A stretch of DNA of 64,000 bases, taken from Dryomyza anilis (lineage: Eukaryota > Arthropoda > Insecta > Diptera > Dryomyzidae). Under the pieces are notes generated by a model that had not been told where the DNA came from, did not search any database, and was given only the letters and a program-made list of their open reading frames with translations. The number at the start of each line of letters is the position of its first letter. Position 1 is the stretch's first letter. The translations under genes and the position numbers were made by a program. The stretch is taken from positions 888,501 to 952,500 of the forward strand of contig OX638133.1 in assembly GCA_951804985.1 (NCBI GenBank), written 5' to 3'. Shown here in pieces: positions 53,421 to 62,049 of this stretch.

Positions 53421-53715
53421 TTTGTAACGGTCGGCGGCAGCAGCACTGTTCTTTATGTCCGCCCCGACCACATCCACAATAACAACCACAGCCATAGGCC
53501 GCATAATGTGTTGCAGCAATGTACGCACTGCCGCACGCATAAATTTGTCGGCGCGAACGCGGCGAAGATCACGATCAGCGGCTACCGTTGAATGCCAACC
53601 CATACAAAACACCCAACAAAGTATTACGTATATTTACACTGTTTTTTTTCTCTTCTGTTTTATTATTTGCACACATAATTAATGCTCGGGTTTCTTCGTC
53701 TTCTTTTCTTTGTAG

Positions 53716-53903
53716 GATGACATGAGCGATCAGTGCAGTCTGACGCAGGCTGGTCTCGAGGAGTACAACATACGTTCGTCGTCGTACTACGATCAGCCGG
53801 CGCTCTTCCATCATCAGAAGCAGTCTTCGTACGCGCAATCGGAGGGTTACCACAGTTATGTCTCCAGTTCGGATTCAAGTTCGGCGACGCCATTTCTGGA
53901 CAG
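53716..53903 (+). CDS. Coding exon 2 of the polyQ/Ser-rich gene
   Basis: The acceptor is TTTCTTTGTAG after a long pyrimidine tract, and the donor is CAG/GTAAGT at 53901-53909, close to consensus. The frame enters in phase 0, continuing from exon 1, and leaves after two bases of an Arg codon that exon 3 completes. It encodes 62 full codons (residues 160-221). The start, DDMSDQCSLTQAGLEEYN, is followed by Tyr/Ser-rich sequence and the motif SEGYHSYVSSSDSS, then ATPFLDR across the junction. Codon use is more GC-rich at third positions than the surrounding intron, as expected of a conserved exon. The Met at residue 162 could be the start of a shorter isoform. The sequence looks like part of an adaptor or scaffold protein. 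GUK-holder/NHS-like is my weak guess for the family; I cannot confirm it. Confidence 0.85.
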
Positions 53904-54082
53904 GTAAGTGCGATAAAAGCAAACAGCTATTTATATGATCCGATAGAATTATAAACATCGATTAGCATTAGAAATATCGATGTTATAAACTTTGATACTT
54001 TTTAAATCGAGACTTGAGAATTAAAAGAACAGTAAGGACAGTAAGGTTTTTATGATCTATATGATATTTTGCAAAAGTATTT

Positions 54083-54240
54083 CCAATGAGATTAACTACA
54101 GATAATTCTGGCAGGATTGGCGAACACCTAACAAGAATAGTTATACAATGTGACAGTACATGTAGGTTATATCTGGGAAATGAAGAAAATACAGAGCATA
54201 TTCGGGAAACATGTCCAGCTCAACTGCACCGAAAATATTG
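54083..54240 (+). pseudogene. Remnant of a LINE ORF2 C-terminal zinc motif
   Basis: The frame from 54086 gives RLTTDNSGRIGEHLTRI, then STCRLYLGNEENTEHIRETCPAQLHRK. Many fly Jockey/I/R1-type elements have a region following RT/RNase H with C-R-x-C-x-x-x-E-E-x-T-x-E-H-I-x-x-x-C-P. Here the second Cys is replaced by Tyr but EE-x-TEHI-x-x-x-CP is preserved. There is no RT core around it, so it is a truncated dead copy. The frame remains open to 54382, but the tail is not recognisable. Confidence 0.5.
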
Positions 54241-54548
54241 GGGTCCACAGAACCAAACTGCAGAGAATTCGAAACATTCGATCGTGGCTCCTAAATTGTC
54301 CAAGAACAAAATCGACCTGGCGTTGCAAGAACATGAACGACCCTGCAAGAACAAGCCTACCATGTCTTATTGTCACTATTAACTTGTTTTCGTTAAATAA
54401 ATACTTTTCGTTAAATTGATATTAATTCATCAAATAACAAGAACAACCCTGCAAGAGGAAAATCTAAAATCCAGAAGGAATCCAGAAGTATACGGAGTGA
54501 TATACAGATAAACCGAAAAAACCTTAATATCAAGAAAAGGATTTACTT

Positions 54549-54972
54549 AATTGTCAAAAAAAAGTAACTAAGTAGAATTATTCTTGAATTCAGTTATTAA
54601 TTTCTTAGGTATCAAAAAAGTAACTAAGTTGAATTTTTCTTGAATTCGGTTATTAATTTCTTACGTATCAAAAATGTTGTTGTTGTTTTCGTCCCAAAAT
54701 GTAATGAACACGTGTTCGTATAGTTGTGGTTTTTTGATCTTGCTTTGTTGCTATTTTGTTTTGTTTATTATTTATTATATTTATTACCTATATGTATTTT
54801 TGTATATTAAATTACTTCTTTGAATACTTAATTTAATTGAATTGTAAATTTAATTTTTGATACCTAAGAAAAAAAAACATCTGCAATCCAGACAAATTAT
54901 ACTTAGTTACTTTTTTTGATATCTAAGAACAAAATGTCTTAATATCTAGAAGAATTTGGCTTAGTTACTTTC
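54549..54972. mobile_element. Foldback element with AGTAACTAAG repeats
   Basis: The left arm (54549-54676) has two direct units of about 65 bp with AAAAGTAACTAAGT(A/T)GAAT and TCTTGAATTC(A/G)GTTATTAATTTCTTA(G/C)GTATCAAAAA. The right arm (54857-54972) carries the inverted forms TTGATACCTAAGAAAA, ACTTAGTTACTTTTTTTGATA and CTTAGTTACTTT. It looks like a foldback-type element or MITE of about 424 bp. No target duplication could be assigned. Confidence 0.6.
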
Positions 54973-56850
54973 AATAGTAGGACATGCACACTGACAATCA
55001 GATGGCGATATCGCAACACAAAGCTTATTTGGCAAGAATTGGTTGTCACAACAAATTATGGTTCTGTGTGCTCGTAATGTGTCTTTTGTTTTAATCATGA
55101 AATTGAAATCAAATTGTTTTATTCCATATGTCAATCTCATATATCTTTGTTTTCTATGGTCGATCTTGGCACAAATATATAAATAATTTTTTAGCACATC
55201 TTGATGTAAGTTTCTTTTTGTGGCTTTTCAAAAATACTACATATTAATAACGTCCCTCACCACACTGATCACATTGCGATCATTGATCGTGACGCGTGCC
55301 AATTAAATCAGCTGATTTAATGCAATACAAAAACCAAAAAAAAAAATAAAGTATAACCACAACTATTTGAAAAACTCGCTGACATTTGCTTGTCTCTCAG
55401 CTGTCGCCAACGCAACGCAGCAACAAGCTGATCGTCATAGTCAACATGATCATCAACCTCACCATGTTGATTATCAACAACTGTGTTTAGATCACACATT
55501 GATATATTGGTGACGGTATAGATAATGATGATCATCACAGTGTTGATGACGTTCGTTAGCACATATGTTGCTGATCGTGAACATGTTGCTGCCAATCGAT
55601 CGTACATTCGTTCGTTGGCTTGCAGCACGTTTTTAGCATTTCCTCGATCGGCTGTGCCGGACCGGGCCGGTTGGCCATTAATGTGGCAAAGGTGTTATAT
55701 GGTCAGTGGCGCAAACAGCCAACCAACCAACCCACCAACAACAAACTAATAATATTTGTTGTAATTATTTTAGTTTTCTTCTTTTTTCAATGTTTTTTGT
55801 GTCTGTCTGTTGATTATTCGTAATAAACTTGTACAACATTCTTGAGCACCAGTTGCGCGCAGTGCTGCCACATGTTTCTGGGTTTTGTTGGTTTATTTTA
55901 ATAGAGTCAACTTGATTTTGAGCAGCAATGATGCATTTCCTGCTTGTGCGTTGAGTGATCGTGCCGTTCAAGTCGCTCAGTCGATATTATCTGAAAATAA
56001 AATCAAAGTCTAAGCGGTCTAAATTTAGCACACAGTGCAAAATATTCTTGATGTCTTTAATAATAAAGATATTTTATGATTTTATGCAAGAATAAATGAA
56101 CCCTAGTGGAAATTGGTTAGGGTTTTCCGTATTTCGCATCCGACTCTGATCAGAATACGGTAAGGCATCCCTACCAAAGGCCACCTGAAATGATATCACG
56201 ATCAGGGTCGACTAGGGTATTTCTTATTTCAAATCCACGTCAGGCAACCCGATTAATACTTTACAAAGAGCAGACTCTAAATCCAGCCTTCTTAATGGAA
56301 CCTGAACTTGATACATGTGAAAAACCTGATTGGAATTCGTATTATATAATATGATCGAGATGTTATTAAAAACCTTTTATAATACAATTGGGTAACAAAT
56401 TTATTCAAATAAAATAAAATATTGCTTCGAAAAGATGTAATTTTCTCCACTGTGCAAGCAATTAATAAGAGTAAATGAGACAGAATATGATTCAGCGTAC
56501 TGAGGAAATGTGTTGGAAGATGAAGTGAGAGAGAAAGAGATGAATGATCACTGTATTACAATACATGAGTGCGAATGAGATGCAGATAGCGTGTAAGCTT
56601 CACGTATTCTTGTGAAGTGTAGAATTTGACATCAATATGTTGAATGAAGTGTATTCGACAACGTCTCAATACATTATTGAACAAATACATAAGACAAATT
56701 AAAAATATGGAAGTTCTTAAATAAAAATACTATATTTTTCAAACAAGTTTTGTTTTTTATTTCAAAATGAAAAAAAAAAATATTTTTTTTAATTAAAAAA
56801 TTTTAAGAAAAAATTCACAATAATTTTTTTTTTTTTATTCAGTCAAATAA

Positions 56851-58089
56851 CACTAGACAACAAATTTTTTAATTATCCAAGATCAATGTATGATTTTCCG
56901 ATGGATTTTAAGTATTCATAATTCAATAAAATTATATGTTTTATGTAAAACTAGATCCATTGTAGCCGCGGTAGCTCAGTGGTTAGTGCTATGTACTGCG
57001 AGCCGAAAGGTCCCCGGTTCAAGCCTGGACTGGGACTAACAACATCTTTTCATAGAAAACATTTTTCTATACCGCGCTACCTCTCGGCAGTAAATGGCAA
57101 ACCTACGAGAGTAAAACATTGCCTATGAAAAGCTCTCACTCGCCGTTCGGATTCGGCAAAAAACTGTAGGTCCCACCACTTTGAGTACAAATATAACACG
57201 CACATCTCAAAATGGTGAGAGAGCTCGGCCGAAGTCCTATACAGGACTGTAGTGCCAAACTATTATTATTAAGATCCACAACTAAATGATTCCTCTAACT
57301 TTGTTTTTACAAATCACTCTTTAAGTCCTGAGAATAAAGTCAAATTCATAAATTCGATTAAGAAATTACCTACTATTTTTTTCTGATTCATATGAACATA
57401 TCTAATATGAAAATTATCTAATTTAATATGAAAAATGACAAGGTGAACTTCATTTGACTATATTGTAGGATCCTGAGGCAAACCCATTGAAAGTAATACA
57501 TTTCTGAAAAGCTGAATTCTACTGGTTTAAGAATTTGTTGGAATTTTTATGAATAATTGAAGAACAAAATATAAAAATATATTGATTAAGAAGAGCATCA
57601 TAAAATAAAACTAAAATAAAAAATAGTAAAAGTGCCTTTGTATTTAATCTGAGGACTTAAAGAGTGATTTGCAAAAACAAAATAATAGGAAACATAGAAT
57701 TGTGGATCTAGTTTTACATACAAATAAATAATTTTATTTAATAATGATAACTTAATATGTTATGCAATAAATAATAGGTACACCCTAAAATCATTATTTT
57801 TTGTGTTTGACTCGGGATAACTTCGGTCAGATTAATTCCAATTTCAAGTAGTTTATTTCAAAATATTAACTTAAGTATTCTCAATGAAATATAAAAGAAA
57901 TTGGATCGATAATTCAAATCTGTAAAAAGTTAAAGTACAAAATATGTAGAAAAACACGAAAATTGCCAAGTTACTTAATAACTTAAAAACTTGAGGCAAT
58001 CTGAAAAAAACTGAGGTTTGTGGTTAGAATCTTGAAGTCCATCGGAAAATCATACTTAGATCACGGATAATTTTTTTTGTTGTGCTGTG
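56851..58089. mobile_element. Long-TIR element copy A with nested SINE, TAA duplication
   Basis: The ends are CACTAGACAACAAA and, inverted, CACAGCACAACAAA, with TAA on both sides (56848-56850 and 58090-58092). It matches the element at 62085 over most of its length, both directly and, in the terminal 300 bp, in inverted orientation. A SINE (56965-57272) is inserted near the left end, and part of the left arm is missing. A CAC(T/A)-type end with a 3-bp duplication suggests the CACTA/EnSpm group, though TAA also fits Harbinger. There is no transposase. Confidence 0.78.
56965..57272 (+). mobile_element. tRNA-derived SINE copy 1
   Basis: The head GCCGCGGTAGCTCAGTGGTTAG contains a pol III A box (TAGCTCAGTGG), and GGTTCAAGCCT is a B box. 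The body includes CTATACCGCGCTACCTCTCG, CGCCGTTCGGATTCGGC and GTCCCACCACTTTGAG, and the tail is (ATT)n. AGATCCA beside the insertion (56952-56958 and 57271-57277) may be the target duplication. Near-identical to the copy at 58363. The tail resembles repeat tails common in higher flies. Inserted within a TIR element. Confidence 0.85.
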
Positions 58090-58115
58090 TAATTATATTA
58101 AATATATCGTCGTTG

Positions 58116-58352
58116 TAGAAGTAAAAGTCACCAACTACATTTTCAAAATGCCAATTATTCATGCCAATTATTTATATATCCGAAAATTACTGGTCGATGA
58201 GCTCAATATTTGTACAAAATGCTAAGAAAATGTAAATCTGTCAATTGGTATTTCAACTTTAAAAATGTATTAATTATTTTTTTGTAATAATTACTAACAA
58301 AGTTTAAATATAGGATTTTCATGAAAAATGTAGTTGGTGATTTTTACTTCTA
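58116..58352. mobile_element. 237-bp MITE with 28-bp inverted repeats
   Basis: TAGAAGTAAAAGTCACCAACTACATTTT at the left end (58116-58143) is matched, with one mismatch, by the reverse complement of the right end. The interior is AT-rich and non-coding. Target duplications are not clear. It lies directly between the copy-A element and the second SINE. Confidence 0.75.
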
Positions 58353-58362
58353 GCATATATTA

Positions 58363-58672
58363 GCCGCGGTAGCTCAGTGGTTAGTGCGTTGGACTGCGAG
58401 CCGAAAGGTCCCCGGTTCAAGTCTGGACTGGGTCTAACAATATCTTTTCATAGAAACATTTTTCTATACCGCGCTACCTCTCGGCAGTAAATGGCAAACC
58501 AACGAGAGTAAAACCATTGCCTATGAAAAAGCTCTCACCCGCCGTTCGGATTCGGCAATAAACTGTAGGTCCCACCACTTTGAGTACAAATATAACACGC
58601 ACAGCTCAAAGTGGTGAGAGAGCTCGGCCGAAGTTCTTATAGGACTGTAGTGCCAAACTATTATTATTATTA
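58363..58672 (+). mobile_element. tRNA-derived SINE copy 2
   Basis: Same family as 56965-57272, about 95% alike by eye: A box TAGCTCAGTGG, B box GGTTCAAGTCT, the same body and an (ATT)n tail. The head resembles an arginine-type tRNA (anticodon position GCG), but the stems are imperfect, so it is not a functional tRNA gene. ATATATTA before the head and after the tail may be the target duplication. Confidence 0.85.
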
Positions 58673-60028
58673 TATATTATTTTGATTTTTTTTTTCAAAA
58701 TAAAAAAAATTGAAAATGATTTTGTGTTTAAATAAAATATTTCAAACAAAAAAAAACTCCGAAATAAAAGATGGCAATCAGAAAATTTGTTCATTTTTTT
58801 TTTTTTTTGGTTCTTTTTGATTTTTTTTGTTTGTAAATATAAAAAAATCCATCATATTCCAAAAGCTTATACATATTTTATAACTTCAACTAAAACTAAA
58901 TAACAGTTGAGGACGGACTCTTGTTTTGTGTCAACGCACATGTAGCAACAACCTGCAGATTGTGCTACGTTATGACGCAAACTGCGACGCAACGCTGCGC
59001 GTTTCAACGCAACGTTGTTTCTGGTTTTTATTGATCTTGCGCTGACTGCGGTCTAGACGCCTAGACTGACCACATTCCAGCACTCGAATCATGGGTGCGA
59101 ATATGCCCCCTTTGGCTTGGCCCCTTCTCAACAGATGCCGCCAATCTCCAAGTCTTGGACTTCGTTGATCGCTGATCAGACGCAGCCGCAGACGCAGTCC
59201 GCGTAAAACTGGATCGTGTCTTGGAATCTTGGCGTGGCACTTGGCTTAAATAAATAAATGTTAACTGTTGCTTGGACTGTTGTTGTAAATTATGCGCAAC
59301 ATTTGAAGACAACATTGGCCAAAAGCAGTAACAACAACAACCACTACCTACTGTTGGCGTTGCCACTTGTTTTACTTATTCAATTTCAATTTGAATTCTT
59401 CTCACATTCAATTTCGATTCAATTCAATTCATTTCAATGCACAGCATGCGGAACAAACAACATGTTTAAGCATTTTAAATTCAATTTCATTTAAATGAGC
59501 CATAATGGGTTTTGTCATCGTCATCATCATCATCATGAAGTTGTTGTCGACTTTAAGAACAACAACCACCAGCTTAACAAAGTCAGCTCTCATTTTAACA
59601 ACAAAAATTGGCTGCGTTCGTTGATCGCAAATAAAGCAGAAATAAAAATAATGAAAAAATTAAAATAAAAATAAAAAAAAACACAAAGGAACTACATAAG
59701 TAGCTGTTTGTGTATCGAAATAAGGCAATAACCACAACAACAACAACAATAAACTTAAATTAAAATAAATATCAATTAAAAGTGGGATTTTTAAACTACT
59801 CTGAGCATGGGCGACTCGGAGATGTGTTTAACTCTCTACAGTCTGTCATTCTTTAATTAGTCTCTAATTAGTTTTGTTCGTTTTTTTTATAAATGAATTA
59901 GGTTCTTTACAAAAAGTTAATGAAATGAAAAAAAAATATTTTTGTTTTTAAATGCAAAATTTTCACATCAGTTAAACATAAATTACAATTTCTTGAATAA
60001 ATATCGAATTTGAAAAATTGAAAATGTT

Positions 60029-60310
60029 ATGCCAAAAGGGCAAATCTTTTCGTTTTTTTGCCATAACTTTTTATTGGTATAAGATAAAATAGTGGTGTAA
60101 AGGCATTACTTGTTTGTTTTTAAAGCACCTATCGATTGGCATCTTTATATTAAAATATATTTTTAATTTTTATCATTTGCGAGAAAAATGTTTTGATGCC
60201 AATTGTTAGGTGCTTTAAAATCAAACAATAAATGCCTTCACATCACTATTTTCCCTTGCACCAATAAAAAGTTATAGCAAAAATTCGAAAAGATTCGTCC
60301 CTTTGGCACG
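60029..60310. repeat. Long hairpin 1 (about 115-bp arms)
   Basis: The stretch 60029-60145 pairs with 60195-60309. Shared blocks include ATAACTTTTTATTGG, GTGTAAAGGCATTA.TTGTTTG and AAAGCACCTATCGATTGGCATC against their reverse complements. Identity of the arms is roughly 80-85% by eye. The loop is about 50 bases, AT-rich. This could be a MITE; no target duplication was identified. Confidence 0.7.
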
Positions 60311-60344
60311 ACAAGATTTTCAATTTTTTCAATTTCTGCGTTTT

Positions 60345-60561
60345 TTTTTGCTGTAACTCTTTATTGGTGCATGATAAAATAGTTGTGTAAAGGTATTAAT
60401 TGTTTGTTTTTAATGCATCTATCGATCATCATTTTTATCATTTGCAAGAAAAATGTTTGGCAATTTTTAGATGCCAATCGATAGGTGTTATAAAAACAAA
60501 CAATTAATGCCTTTACATTACAATTTTATCGTGCGCTAATAAAAAGTTATAGCCTAAAAAA
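60345..60561. repeat. Long hairpin 2, related to hairpin 1
   Basis: The stretch 60345-60431 pairs with 60470-60561. Both arms also match hairpin 1 (for example ATTGTTTGTTTTTAATGCATC and ATGCCAATCGATAGGTG). The two hairpins therefore look like two copies side by side, or a dimer. A further edge-like CGCCCCTTTGGCATGAC occurs at 60768. Confidence 0.7.
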
Positions 60562-61750
60562 CAAAAATATTTGCGTTTTGGTCAGGATATAACCTCACAA
60601 AATCCGTATTTATAATTCCAAATCCAAAGATATTTTTTATACGTGATAATAATTGATGAATATACCAAAATAACAAAAAAATTGAAAAAAAACTAAATTT
60701 TGCTAATTTTAAAAGCACTTCAAACTTTAAAATTTGATATCCCTACATTTTTAAAAAATGCACATTCGCCCCTTTGGCATGACAGTGACGATATCATCTT
60801 GATATCTATAACGACAAACCAAAAACCGTATCGTTTTCGTATCATCGAAAACGTTAATTTCAGCTTATATCGTTTGTTTTGCTGGGGTTGTAGAAATACC
60901 TTATTTTGTAGTAAGTTTCCTGATAATCACCATGATCTGTTATAGCGCCCTTTCCACATAACGCTTATGTTTTTTTTGTCTTTAATACATTTTCAATCGT
61001 AATAAAAACATTAAGGCATTTCTAGTTTCTTGTTTCTTGTAATTGGCATTAATTTTGATTTTCGTTCCGACGTATTTTTTATGACTTTAACCTTGGCTTG
61101 ATTGCGAGACCATTTGGTATTGCTGGACGTAGTTTGTCGCCACTGGGAAAAAACAATTAAATAAATTACTAGAGTAAACAATAACATGTGGCACTGTTTT
61201 AAATTGTTCACTTTATATAAAGTGTTTTAAAATTTCAAATTAAATATTTGATTTTTTTTTTTTCGTTTTAATTGTAAAGAATACAACAAATTTGTATTAT
61301 ATTTTTTAAACGGACAAAAAATTAATATTCGAGCAAAATGTTGACAAAAATCGAATTAAATTCGTACCTCAGAAATTCGTTTGAAATTAGTTTAATTTGT
61401 ATTACAAAATCAAGTACTGGAATAACAAAAAATAAATTCAAACAAATTGAAGCTTCAATACCTATTTGATGCCACCCGAATTTTTCAGTTTTTCGCATGT
61501 TCCAAATCGTTTATTTCATCCAATCCAGAATTTGATTTTTCTCAGCCAACTAAATAAAGATTTCAATTAATTCAAATAAATGCTGAATGATTTAAATTTG
61601 AAAATTTGTAATTTAATCTCGTTTGAATTTGATAGTTTTCTGAATTTCCAATATTATCTTTAAAAAAACAGTATTTTTATTAATTTAAATTTTCTTTTTA
61701 AAAAATTGAGTATTTTTTACTAATTTCAATTTTCTTTTATTTTTCTACAG

Positions 61751-62049
61751 ACTACGTCAGGAGAGCGAATTACTTTCGCGACAATCGCATCACTGGTCAC
61801 AAAATGACCTCTCATCGGTGGCCTCTTCGGTCGCACCATCGCCCACTCCACTACTGTTGTCGCTGACGATGAACGGACGCGACAGCGCAGTCGTCGACAG
61901 CGTCTCTGGCGACCAACAGCAGCAACAACAGCAACACAATAACAGCTCGGAGAGTACTTCGTCCACGGAGACCCTTAAGTGGTTGGGCTCAATGAGTGAT
62001 GTCTCGGAGGCGAGTCATGCCACAGGCTACTCAGCAGTAGCGGAATCAG
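61751..62049 (+). CDS. Coding exon 3 of the polyQ/Ser-rich gene
   Basis: The acceptor is TTCTACAG and the donor is CAG/GTGAGG at 62047-62055. The first base completes the Arg codon from exon 2, 99 full codons follow (residues 223-321), and one base is left over (phase 1). The exon opens with LRQESELLSRQSHHWSQNDL, then a Ser/Pro stretch (SSVAPSPTPLLL). A seven-Gln run lies at residues 277-283, followed by Ser/Thr-rich sequence ending STETLKWLGSMSDVSEASHA. The last block is acidic/Ser-rich and not repetitive, and is the best query for finding the family. No catalytic or membrane features are seen. The gene continues beyond the window, so its C-terminus and total length are unknown. I recall similar short Ser-rich blocks in insect NHS/GUK-holder-type proteins but cannot verify the match; a sickie/NAV-like protein was also considered. 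Confidence 0.88.

Larger units (their letters stand above)
17665..53715 (+). other. Intron 1 of the polyQ gene (36 kb)
   Basis: The intron runs from GTGAGT after exon 1 to a pyrimidine-rich tract ending TTTGTAG before exon 2. Its size suggests a regulatory intron. It contains the elements listed separately: TIR elements at 18731 and 37915, a MITE at 46537, a LINE scrap near 23160, and tandem arrays at 17.9, 22.3, 31.8, 34.6 and 40.7 kb. Local GC-richer islands with many GATCG motifs occur near 21.4-21.8, 24.1-24.7, 28.6-30.2, 33.2-33.5, 37.0-37.7, 39.4-39.8, 41.8-42.2, 43.0-43.6 and 52.4-53.4 kb. These could be enhancers or alternative first exons, but no exon is supported in them. Other long stretches (for example 25.0-28.0 and 47.9-51.3 kb) show only AT-rich sequence. 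Confidence 0.7.
53904..61750 (+). other. Intron 2 of the polyQ gene (7.8 kb)
   Basis: The intron starts GTAAGT and ends TTTTCTACAG. It is packed with mobile-element material: a LINE remnant near 54.1 kb, a foldback element at 54.5-55.0 kb, a 1.2-kb TIR element with a nested SINE at 56.9-58.1 kb, a 237-bp MITE, a second SINE, and twin hairpins at 60.0-60.6 kb. The stretch 55.2-56.8 kb includes a GATCA/GATCG-rich part and otherwise shows nothing I can name. The stretch 58.9-60.0 kb contains CA/GT-rich simple sequence, and 60.6-61.7 kb is AT-rich without a visible gene. Confidence 0.75.

Noticed and set aside
56965..57040. Possible tRNA gene (A and B boxes)
   Set aside because: The anticodon stem does not pair properly, and the sequence continues into a shared 300-bp body with an (ATT)n tail, repeated at 58363. 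It is a SINE head.
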